DNA from: Roseovarius sp. 217
Lineage (GTDB): Bacteria > Pseudomonadota > Alphaproteobacteria > Rhodobacterales > Rhodobacteraceae
Assembly: GCF_000152845.1 (NCBI RefSeq)
Contig: NZ_CH902584.1
Coordinates: forward strand, 2,099,815-2,163,814
DNA: 64,000 nucleotides
Direction: 5' to 3'
The translations under genes and the position numbers were made by a program. Below the pieces are notes generated by a model. It made no database searches and was not told the DNA's origin. It worked only from the letters and a program-made list of their open reading frames with translations. Below are positions 53,591 through 61,537 of this stretch, piece after piece. Positions within the stretch are counted from its first letter, which is position 1, and each line of letters begins with the position of its first letter.

Positions 53591-54784
53591 TCAACTCAGC
53601 GCCGTGGCGACCCGTGCGGCCAGTTGCGCGGCCACCTGATCCTTGCCCATGCGCGGCCACTCCTCGGCACCGTCTGCGGTGATCAGCGTCACGGCATTCT
53701 CGGTGCCGCCCATGATACCGGTCGCAGGGCGCACGTCATTGGCGATGATCCAGTCACAGCCCTTGCGCGCGCGCTTGGCGGTCGCGTTCGCGATCACGTC
53801 ATCGGTTTCGGCGGCAAAGCCTACGACAAGTTTGGGCCGACCGGACGTCATGCTCGCGACAGTCGCCAATATGTCGGGGTTCTCGGCAAAGGTTAATTGA
53901 GGCAGACCACCCTTCGTTTTCTTGAGCTTTTGGCTACTTGCACTTGTGACATGCCAATCCGCCACCGCGGCGGCGCAGATTGCGACCTCAACCGGCAGGG
54001 CACTCTTGACCGCCTCCAGCATCTCGTGCGCAGTCTCGACGCGGATCACCTGCACCCCGTCGGGCGGCGGCACCGTGGCGGGGCCGGTGACAAAGACCAC
54101 CTCAGCCCCAAGCGTGGCGAATGCGCGGGCAATCGCCGCACCCTGCGCGCCCGACGAGCGGTTGGCAATGTAGCGTACCGGATCAATGGGTTCGTGAGTT
54201 GGACCAGAGGTCACCAGAATTCGGCGGCCTGTCAATGGTCCTTCGGACAGCATTGTCCTGACTGCTGCCATGATTTCGGGCACTTCTGCCATGCGTCCGG
54301 GGCCATGCTCACCGCAGGCCATATCGCCGTCATTTGGGCCAACAAAGGCTATACCGTCACCGTGAAGCAGAGCGAGATTGCGCTGCGTGGCCGCGTGGTG
54401 CCACATCCGCACATTCATCGCAGGCGCGATTAAAACAGGCGTGTCGGTGGCCAAAAGCAGGGTGGAGGCCAGATCACTGGCGTGGCCCTGTGCCATCTTG
54501 GCAATCAGATCGGCGGTTGCCGGAGCAACAACGATCAGATCGGCCGAACGGCTGAGTTCGATATGCCCCATCTCTGCTTCGTCCGTCAGGTTGAAGAGGT
54601 CTGAGAACACTTTACGCCCCGCGAGTGCCGACACGGACAGCGGAGTGACAAATTCAGCGCCCGCGCGGGTCAGCACCGGCGTTACCATGGCCCCACGCTC
54701 TCGCAGGCGGCGTATAAGATCGAGCGCCTTATAGGCTGCGATTCCGCCTCCGATGATCAGAAGAATGCGTTTTGAACTTAGCAT
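53591..54784 (-). CDS. coaBC: Bifunctional phosphopantothenoylcysteine decarboxylase/phosphopantothenate-cysteine ligase
   Basis: CoaBC performs two successive steps of coenzyme A synthesis. The 397-aa protein has a flavoprotein domain (IIGGGIAAYKALDLIRRL, then PAMNVRMW and the substrate motifs) and a ligase domain with SGPTHEPIDPVRYIANRSSG and the CTP-binding GFAAETDD region. It is immediately upstream of dut. No anomalies. Confidence 0.95.
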   Translation of the reverse strand: MLSSKRILLIIGGGIAAYKALDLIRRLRERGAMVTPVLTRAGAEFVTPLSVSALAGRKVFSDLFNLTDEAEMGHIELSRSADLIVVAPATADLIAKMAQGHASDLASTLLLATDTPVLIAPAMNVRMWHHAATQRNLALLHGDGIAFVGPNDGDMACGEHGPGRMAEVPEIMAAVRTMLSEGPLTGRRILVTSGPTHEPIDPVRYIANRSSGAQGAAIARAFATLGAEVVFVTGPATVPPPDGVQVIRVETAHEMLEAVKSALPVEVAICAAAVADWHVTSASSQKLKKTKGGLPQLTFAENPDILATVASMTSGRPKLVVGFAAETDDVIANATAKRARKGCDWIIANDVRPATGIMGGTENAVTLITADGAEEWPRMGKDQVAAQLAARVATALS

Positions 54785-54851
54785 TGGCGCTTCCTATGAG
54801 ATGCGCCCTGACACTAGGCTGCGGGCTGGTGCCGCGCAAGGGTGCGACACG

Positions 54852-55622
54852 CTACTGAAATCCCGCACACGGATCGGGTCGCTCGACGGCCGCTGACGAT
54901 ATGATCTCGTCAAAGCCGCCCTCAATGTCTGCGTTGTCTTCGGTCTGGCCCACGACCCAAATTTCTAGATCGGGGGCGGCCTGTGCTAAATAAGCGGGTA
55001 CTCCCCAATCGCGGCGGGCATGACCGTTGCCGGTGATCACGGCCACCGGCCCTCCAGTTTCCTCAATCGCCTGTACCACCGCCCGCGCCAGAACTGCGTC
55101 GCGCAGGCGTTGGATGACCACCATTCCCGGTAAGAGGTTCGCTGGCAGGGCATTGCAATGGGCTTCTTTTTGCATCGCTTCGCGGATCGCTTGCTGATCT
55201 TCTGGTAAATCGCGATCAAGGCCGTAGCGTGTGGCATCATCGCCGAAAACTTCTGAAAGCCCGTCTGTGAGAACAGCGCGAGACGCGTCACGCGTCACTT
55301 GTGCACCGTAAACCCTTGCATCAGGGGCGGCGCTAAAAATCGGGTAATACATTGAGAAATCGGGCCATCCACTGGCCTCCCACTGTAACAAATTTTCCAA
55401 TCGGGCTTTGTCACCCAGAAGGTCCGGCGTAACCAATGCAGCTTGGTCCTTGGTCAGCATTTCATAGACAATTGCCCTTGGTTTCAGATCCTTTACACGC
55501 TGAGTCTGCACGGCATGGTGCGCCGCGTTGTCATGCACCTCGCCAAGGACCAATACATCTTGGGCCGCTGCGGAGAACGCGACGGTCAGGACCGATAGCA
55601 AAACGAGCAAACGCAGGATCAT
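54852..55622 (-). CDS. ChaN-family heme-binding-like exported protein
   Basis: The 256-aa protein has a signal peptide (about 1-20, ending AAAQ) and a ChaN-like domain with VLGEVHDNAAHH and LIPGMVV-like features (LLPGMVVIQRLRDAV). Campylobacter ChaN binds heme. No lipobox Cys is evident at the cleavage site, so it may be soluble periplasmic. Its start overlaps the rpoH stop by ATGA, so it is expressed with the sigma factor. Role in heme or metal handling is inference. Confidence 0.83.
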   Translation of the reverse strand: MILRLLVLLSVLTVAFSAAAQDVLVLGEVHDNAAHHAVQTQRVKDLKPRAIVYEMLTKDQAALVTPDLLGDKARLENLLQWEASGWPDFSMYYPIFSAAPDARVYGAQVTRDASRAVLTDGLSEVFGDDATRYGLDRDLPEDQQAIREAMQKEAHCNALPANLLPGMVVIQRLRDAVLARAVVQAIEETGGPVAVITGNGHARRDWGVPAYLAQAAPDLEIWVVGQTEDNADIEGGFDEIISSAAVERPDPCAGFQ

Positions 55623-56497
55623 GCGAGCAGGTTTTGCACTTCGCCCCCATGCTTTTCAAGATGCTTGCGCATTTTCTGAAAGGCCGCTGCTTCAAGCTGC
55701 CGCACGCGCTCCTTGCTGAGATTGAGTTCTTCGCCGAGGCTTTCGAGAGTGCGCGGATCGTCTCGAAGTTTGCGTTCACGCACGATAAAACGTTCGCGTT
55801 CGTTGAGGCGGGCTAAGGCATCAGCCAACCAGTCGCGCAGAGCATGCATGTCGTGATGGCGCTCGACGATCTCGTCGCCGCGCGCGCCCTCGTCCTCAAG
55901 AGTGTCAATCCATTCGCGACCCTCGTCCTCTGCCGATTGTGTGGCATTAAGCGAAAAGTCCGAGCCCGAAAGGCGCCCTTCCATCATTTCGACATCGCGT
56001 AATGGAACACCAACCTCATGCGCAATCATCTCGCGCAGTTGGTATCCGTCAAGCTGCTGCCCATTGGCCATTGCCTCACGTTCGAGCCGCGCTTGCACGC
56101 GCCTCATGTTGAAAAACAACGACTTTTGGCTAGATGTCGAGCCTGTTCGCACCATCGACCAGTTGCGCATAACATAGTCCTGAATGCTGGCCTTAATCCA
56201 CCAAACAGCATAGGTGGAAAACCGCACGCCGCGATCAGGATCGAACTTATCCGCGGCCTTCATAAGACCCAACCCAGCCTCTTGAATGAGGTCATTCATC
56301 GGCGCTCCGTAGCGCCGGAATTTCGAAGCCATCGAAATTGCCAGCCGCATGTAAGCGTTGATCAAACGATGCAGGGCTTCTTCATCGCGTTGGTCGCGCC
56401 AAGCATAGGCGAGCGCGAGTTCTGTTTCCGCATCCAGCATCTCTGCCTTCATGGCAGTGCGGGACATGGACCTTTGCTGCGGTGCGTCGAGTGGCAT
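55619..56497 (-). CDS. rpoH: RpoH-family sigma factor (RpoHII-like)
   Basis: The 292-aa sigma factor has region 2 (NAYMRLAISMASKFRRYG, DLIQEAGLGLMKAADKFDP, FSTYAVWWIKASIQDYVMRN), the RpoH-box-like QKSLFFNMRR, and region 4 at the C-terminus with an HTH (LNLSKERVRQLEAAAFQKM). Rhodobacteraceae have two RpoH paralogues; the paralogue RpoHII is tied to singlet-oxygen and general stress. Paralogue choice here is tentative. AAGGGGGAAAT precedes the ATG. It is coupled to a ChaN-like gene and divergent from cobU. Confidence 0.88.
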   Translation of the reverse strand: MPLDAPQQRSMSRTAMKAEMLDAETELALAYAWRDQRDEEALHRLINAYMRLAISMASKFRRYGAPMNDLIQEAGLGLMKAADKFDPDRGVRFSTYAVWWIKASIQDYVMRNWSMVRTGSTSSQKSLFFNMRRVQARLEREAMANGQQLDGYQLREMIAHEVGVPLRDVEMMEGRLSGSDFSLNATQSAEDEGREWIDTLEDEGARGDEIVERHHDMHALRDWLADALARLNERERFIVRERKLRDDPRTLESLGEELNLSKERVRQLEAAAFQKMRKHLEKHGGEVQNLLA

Positions 56498-56603
56498 CGG
56501 ATTTCCCCCTTATCGGCGGCGTGACTTCGTTGCGCCCTTTTTCCTCTTATCGCAAAGTGCTACGCACCATGGACGTCACCGGATCAAAAAAGGAGAGGCC
56601 CAT

Positions 56604-57131
56604 TTGTCTGACCTGCCAAGACTGAGCCTCGTTCTGGGCGGGGCTGCCTCAGGCAAATCCAGCTTTGCAGAGCGCCTCGTAACCAACTCAGGCCGACCGC
56701 GCATTTACCTCGCCACGGCGCAAGCCTTCGATGATGAGATGCGGGCAAAGCTTGTGCGGCACCGTGAAATCCGTGGATCGGACTGGCGCACCTGTGAGGC
56801 TCCGTTTGATCTGGCCCCCGTGCTCGCGCACGCAAGCGCTCAAGAGGTGGTGTTGCTCGATTGTATCACGATGTGGCTCAGCAATCACCTGCTTGCGGAT
56901 CACGATCTCGATGATGCCCAATCTGCGCTGTTTTCCGCTCTCAATGCCTGTGCTGCGCCAGTGGTTATGGTTTCAAACGAAGTTGGGCTGTCAGTCGTGC
57001 CCGAGAACGCACTTGCCCGGCGGTTTCGAGACGCGCAGGGGCGGCTCAATCAGGAATTGGCTGCGCGGTCGGATTTTGTGGTCAATGTCATCGCTGGTCT
57101 GCCTGTGCTCCTTAAGGGCAATTTGCCGTGA
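56604..57131 (+). CDS. cobU: Adenosylcobinamide kinase/guanylyltransferase
   Basis: CobU (CobP) phosphorylates adenosylcobinamide and adds GMP in cobalamin synthesis and salvage. The 175-aa protein has the P-loop GGAASGKS near residue 12, followed by family motifs including LDCITMWLSN and NEVGLSVVPEN. The start is a TTG at 56604 after a clear AGGAGAGG; no ATG matches the family start. It is coupled by ATGA to a histidine phosphatase gene. Other cob genes are not in the window. Confidence 0.92.
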   Translation: MSDLPRLSLVLGGAASGKSSFAERLVTNSGRPRIYLATAQAFDDEMRAKLVRHREIRGSDWRTCEAPFDLAPVLAHASAQEVVLLDCITMWLSNHLLADHDLDDAQSALFSALNACAAPVVMVSNEVGLSVVPENALARRFRDAQGRLNQELAARSDFVVNVIAGLPVLLKGNLP

Positions 57132-57700
57132 GCCGGTTTTACTGGGTGCGCCACGGTCCGACGCACGCGAAGTCTATGGTCGGTTGGTCGGATATCCCCG
57201 CAGATTTAAGCGATGAGGCGCGACTGGCGCGACTTGCGGACCACCTGCCGGGCAATGCGTTGCTGATCTCTTCGGACCTGAGCAGAGCTCGCGCCACCGC
57301 AGACGCCATCATAGGCGCGCGAGAGCGCCTACCCGATGACCGGGACCTGCGCGAAATTCATTTTGGTGCGTGGGAGATGCAAGCTTTTGAGGCTGTCTCG
57401 GACCAGAAACTCTTGCGCGCATTCTGGGAAATGCCCGGTGATATTCGCCCGCCCGGCGGCGAAAGCTGGCACGAGATAGCCCTTCGCGTCGCCCTAGCGA
57501 CCAATCGCCTGCGCAGTACGTATCCGGGACGAGACATCGTTTTAGTGGCCCATATGGGCGTAATCCTAACCCAAGTGCAGGCGGCGCTAGGCATATCAGC
57601 CTACGAGGCATTTGCGCACCGGATCGACAACCTGTCCGTCACCGAACTTCATTGGGCAGGACAGGGTTGGAAAATGCAGGCGATAAATCACCTTCCGTGA
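57128..57700 (+). CDS. Histidine phosphatase family protein, probable alpha-ribazole phosphatase
   Basis: The 190-aa protein has the phosphohistidine motif RHG at 8-10 (YWVRHGPT) and a second His in LVAHMGVI, typical of the phosphoglycerate-mutase fold. Position beside cobU suggests it acts as CobC, removing phosphate from alpha-ribazole 5'-phosphate. The sequence alone does not separate this from other histidine phosphatases. Confidence 0.83.
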   Translation: MSRFYWVRHGPTHAKSMVGWSDIPADLSDEARLARLADHLPGNALLISSDLSRARATADAIIGARERLPDDRDLREIHFGAWEMQAFEAVSDQKLLRAFWEMPGDIRPPGGESWHEIALRVALATNRLRSTYPGRDIVLVAHMGVILTQVQAALGISAYEAFAHRIDNLSVTELHWAGQGWKMQAINHLP

Positions 57701-57758
57701 TACAAACTCCAACAAAAACTTGCTAGTCGGGTGCCCGTTCTGGCGCTAACATTCTGCA

Positions 57759-58638
57759 ATGACATATGACCTCATCCTCGGCGATTACGCCTATTCTTCT
57801 TGGTCGCTGCGTGGCTGGCTCTTGCTCCACCGCTTTGGCTTGCCATACCGGGTTCGCATCCTCGATTTTAGTGCCGATTACAGCGTGGCCGAGCAAATGG
57901 CCGATCTTGCCCCGGCCCGAACAGTGCCCACGTTGATCACGCCCGAGGCGGCGGTTGTCTCTGACAGTCTCGCGATGGCCGAAGAACTGGCCACCCGTCA
58001 CCCCGAGGCGGGAATATGGCCCAACGAGCCACGCGCACGCGCCACAGCGCGTACTCTCGCCGCTGAGATGCATTCGGGGTTTGGTGCATTGCGGGGCGAT
58101 TGCCCGATGAACCTGCGCACGGCCTATACTGGTGTGGTGCCGTCTGAGGCTGTTTTGAGTGATCTTGCCCGGATCGAGACCCTGTGGCTGCATGCACGTG
58201 CCACTTGCGCACCCGATGGCCCGTGGCTCTGTGGTGCGTATAGTGCGGCCGATGCTTTTTTTGCACCGGTCGCGGCGCGGATCGCGGGCTATGATCTGCC
58301 GGTATCAGAGGTCGCGCGCGCTTATGTTGCAGCCCACCTGAATGATTTGGCTTTTCGTCGCTGGCGAGCCATGGGTCTGTGCGCGGTGCGACCCTTTCGC
58401 GCTATGCCAAACCCTATGCCACTGTTTCCTGGCCTGGTCCGATCCCGCGGCCGGCTGCGCCGTTGAGAGCGGTGCCCCCGAGAATACCCTCTGTCCCTAT
58501 TCGGGCGAAGCGGTCACGGATTTGATGGAAAGCGAGGGTCGGATTTTCGGATTCTGCAACCCTTTCTGCCGAGACAAAACCGTCTCCGACCCGGATGCAT
58601 GGCCCGCTTTTACCGCTCTGCGCGACAATGCCCCGTAA
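57759..58638 (+). pseudogene. Glutathione S-transferase with a C-terminal cysteine module, broken by two frameshifts
   Basis: The GST N-terminal and helical domains read in one frame from 57759 (MTYDLILGDYAYSSWSLRGW). After GL-C near 58381 the sequence best continues in another frame (GATLSRYAKPYATVSWPGP), and near 58461 in a third (VESGAPENTLCPYSGEAV). Each shift is explained by one missing base. The last frame encodes a cysteine module (CPYSG then FGFCNPFCRDK) that ends at 58638. As read, only the first frame is translated, with a wrong C-terminus. It could be true decay or sequence errors. Confidence 0.8.
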
Positions 58639-58639
58639 G

Positions 58640-59641
58640 CTATCTTAGACGGAGCACCGGTGCCGGACCGATGGGAATTGGCCCCAGCAAGATGCGCCCG
58701 TTGCGAAAGGTCAGTGGCACATCGAGCGTGTTGGGGTTTCCTGACATTTGCGCCATCAGTGACAGCCCACTGTCCAACGTCCCCAGCATCGATTCGGGTA
58801 TCACCCCGGTTTGTGCTGCGATTTGCAGCATTTCCCGCCAGTTGCGCGCCTTGAGCGTGATCTCTCCTTCTGGCAAGCCTTCGGGCGTAACGGCTACGTC
58901 ACCGGCTGCTTGGAGATGCAATTGTCCCCATTTGGCATCTGCCAATCGCAGATTGATCGCGGTCGGCTGCGGGCGGGCTTGCTCTATCGCGCTGCGGTCC
59001 CAGAGTTTGTCAAAACTTACAGTCAAATCGGCGTGCAGTCCGGATATCTGCGTGGGCAGACGGCCCTGAGGATCAAGTTGGGCACGCCATGGTGGCGACA
59101 GGGTCAATCCCTCGGCCGTCAGGCCAAGGCGGTACTCTGTCTCCATCTGGCGCTCGGCGGCGAGTGTGAGCGAGGTCAGTGCGGTGTTCTCATCCTGCCG
59201 CTCCAACGGTGTAATCTGTAGATACTCGGCGGTCAGTGTGGCGCGCTCTGGGGCGAGTCGCGTATCGGGCGCGATACGGAGGCTGGCACGCATATCGCGG
59301 CTTTCGATGCGGAATTTTTCTTGCGGCGTGGAAATCAATTGGCTGTTTGGCCATACGGCAATCACATGGTTTGGCTGGTAGCTGAGTGCGAGAATTTGAA
59401 AGAAGTCTGCCTCCCACGCTAATCCAGTTTCTGGATCGGCCAGCACCAGATCACTAAAGCCGGTGTCAAAGCGATTGGGAAATCCCTGAACCGTGATGTC
59501 CGAGGTTTCGGCCACCCATCCTTCTGCGCGCCGCAAATCGAACCATGTCTCAAACCCACGACTCAATCCGCTTTGCCCGAGGAACCAATATCCGGACCAA
59601 CCCAATGCGGCGATCACGATCACGGCAAGCAGAAATCTCAT
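58640..59641 (-). CDS. DUF2125 domain protein
   Basis: The 333-aa protein has an N-terminal membrane anchor or signal (about 3-22) and a long beta-rich domain matching the DUF2125 pattern, found in alphaproteobacterial envelope proteins of unknown function. The ATG at 59641 follows AAAGGGG; a second ATG at 59659 is less well placed. It is convergent with the GST gene, whose stop it nearly touches. Confidence 0.82.
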   Translation of the reverse strand: MRFLLAVIVIAALGWSGYWFLGQSGLSRGFETWFDLRRAEGWVAETSDITVQGFPNRFDTGFSDLVLADPETGLAWEADFFQILALSYQPNHVIAVWPNSQLISTPQEKFRIESRDMRASLRIAPDTRLAPERATLTAEYLQITPLERQDENTALTSLTLAAERQMETEYRLGLTAEGLTLSPPWRAQLDPQGRLPTQISGLHADLTVSFDKLWDRSAIEQARPQPTAINLRLADAKWGQLHLQAAGDVAVTPEGLPEGEITLKARNWREMLQIAAQTGVIPESMLGTLDSGLSLMAQMSGNPNTLDVPLTFRNGRILLGPIPIGPAPVLRLR

Positions 59642-59713
59642 GGTGCGCGCCCCTTTCATGCCCTTTGAGAGGTGTTTATAGGGGGTTGTGGGCGAGGAAC
59701 AGGGGCAAAGGCT

Positions 59714-60238
59714 ATGTGGGTATTCGGCTATGGGTCACTGGTGTGGAATCCCGGTTTCGAGGCCAAGGAACGGGTGATCGCCCGCCTTCCGGATTATCAT
59801 CGAAGTTTTTGTATGCGTAGTATCCACCATAGGGGCACAGAAGATGTTCCCGGTCTGGTTCTCGCGTTGGACGCGTACCCCGGGGCACTTTGCCAAGGGG
59901 TCGCGCTACGTGCCGACGCGGCGCAAGCTGATGACGTTCTGAGCTATCTGCGCGAACGCGAATTGATATCTTCTGCCTATCTCGAGCGTATGCTGAAAAT
60001 AGACCTTGCCGATGGTCGCCGGGTGGAGGCGGTGACTTACGTGATTGATCCCGATCATGTGCAATATTGTGGCGGTCTTGATCTCGAAGAACAGGCTGCG
60101 ATCATAGCGCGCGCCGTAGGTGGACGCGGCCCGAACACTGAATATCTCTACAATACGGCTGACCATCTCGGACAACTTGGTATTCACGACAAGGAACTGG
60201 ACTGGCTGGTGCGGCGGGTGCGCCATATCTGTGGATAA
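59714..60238 (+). CDS. ChaC-like gamma-glutamylcyclotransferase
   Basis: The 174-aa protein has FGYGSLVWNPGF, the substrate loop of ChaC enzymes, and the acidic segment LRERELISSAYLERML that carries the likely catalytic Glu. ChaC-type enzymes split glutathione into 5-oxoproline and cysteinylglycine. Whether this acts on glutathione is unproven. The ATG at 59714 follows AGGGGCAAAGG; a longer open frame is ignored. It is near other glutathione genes but not in an operon with them. Confidence 0.88.
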   Translation: MWVFGYGSLVWNPGFEAKERVIARLPDYHRSFCMRSIHHRGTEDVPGLVLALDAYPGALCQGVALRADAAQADDVLSYLRERELISSAYLERMLKIDLADGRRVEAVTYVIDPDHVQYCGGLDLEEQAAIIARAVGGRGPNTEYLYNTADHLGQLGIHDKELDWLVRRVRHICG

Positions 60239-60305
60239 ATCCTTGGCTTAGCTAACCAAGCCGCGTAGGGTTGGCCCAAGAAATCCAAGTGTCGGGAGCG
60301 TCCAG

Positions 60306-61535
60306 ATGGACCAGCCGGACCGTGAGGTCGAGCCGCAGTTTTCATATCCCTATCGCCAGATCATTCTGATGTTGGTGGTTCTTGGGCTGACCGCGTTTGG
60401 GGCGTTTCTCGCCTTGCCAAGCGTACTGCCGGTCTTTCAGGCCAATCTTTGGCTGAACGGATTTATTTTCTTTGTTTTCATCACCGGAGTGATCGCCACC
60501 TTCTGGCAGGTCCTTCAATTGATCGGATCTGCCCGCTGGATTGAGGGCTTTGCTGGACAGGTTCCGGGCCACGAGATGACCCAACCACCTTCGATGTTGG
60601 CACCCTTGGCAACACTGCTGCGATCACGCGGAAAACGGATGCAGATTGCGTCGACCTCAGCGCGCTCAATTCTTGATTCAGTGGCTCAGCGGATCGACGA
60701 AGCGCGCGAAATCACACGCTATATTGTCAGTCTATTGATTTTCTTGGGGCTTTTGGGAACCTTTTACGGACTGGCCACGACGGTGCCGGCGGTCGTTGAC
60801 ACGATCCGGAGCCTTGCCCCGCAAGAAGGTGAAGAGGGGATCGAAGTCTTCAGCCGGCTGATGTCCGGGCTAGAAGCGCAGTTGGGCGGCATGGGCGTAG
60901 CTTTTTCGTCCTCATTGCTTGGGCTTGCGGGCTCCTTGGTGGTGGGTCTTCTGGAGCTCTTTGCCGGTCACGGCCAGAACCGATTTTATCGTGAGCTAGA
61001 AGAGTGGATGTCGACGATCACGCGTGTGGGCTTTGCCACAGGTGATGGAGAGGGCAGTGGTGAGCAGGGGGCTGTCGCGCATGTGCTCGATCATATGGCC
61101 GAGCAGATGGACGCGCTCCAGGTCATGCTCGGCCAGTCGGACATGAGCCGCGCGATGGTCGATCAGAAACTAGGCGTGCTGGCGGATTCAATTGAGCGGT
61201 TGACCCATCGGATGAGCGACCAGAACCCCGTGCAAGTTGCATTGATGCGGCTCGCCGAAGGGCAGGAACGGCTGATCATGGCACTCGAGAGCCGCGAAGC
61301 TCCCCAAACTGAAGGGCTCGATGCGGAAAGCCGCATGCGGCTGCGTTCGATTGATGTGCAGATGCTGCGCATTCTCGAGGAAATCAGCGCCGGTCGTCAG
61401 GAAACGATGACGGAATTGCGCACCGATTTGGCAGCGCTGACGCGGGTGATGGGACAGACGCGCCCGCCAGTGGCTCCTCGCACCGTGCGACAGGTCATGC
61501 CGCGCTCTGATCCGGACGGCGGCGAGGAGGGCTGA
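60306..61535 (+). CDS. MotA/TolQ/ExbB-like proton channel protein
   Basis: The 409-aa protein has membrane segments at about 18-38, 47-70, 137-158 and 196-219, and the MotA/ExbB core motif GLLGTFYGL in the third. After the channel a long cytoplasmic tail (about 220-409) is predicted to form coiled coils. The ion-motive channels of this family drive TolA, TonB or flagellar stators through a partner with a conserved membrane Asp. The next gene supplies such a partner. It is not motA (no flagellar context) nor a typical exbB (partner is not ExbD). Confidence 0.87.
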   Translation: MDQPDREVEPQFSYPYRQIILMLVVLGLTAFGAFLALPSVLPVFQANLWLNGFIFFVFITGVIATFWQVLQLIGSARWIEGFAGQVPGHEMTQPPSMLAPLATLLRSRGKRMQIASTSARSILDSVAQRIDEAREITRYIVSLLIFLGLLGTFYGLATTVPAVVDTIRSLAPQEGEEGIEVFSRLMSGLEAQLGGMGVAFSSSLLGLAGSLVVGLLELFAGHGQNRFYRELEEWMSTITRVGFATGDGEGSGEQGAVAHVLDHMAEQMDALQVMLGQSDMSRAMVDQKLGVLADSIERLTHRMSDQNPVQVALMRLAEGQERLIMALESREAPQTEGLDAESRMRLRSIDVQMLRILEEISAGRQETMTELRTDLAALTRVMGQTRPPVAPRTVRQVMPRSDPDGGEEG

Positions 61536-61537
61536 TC

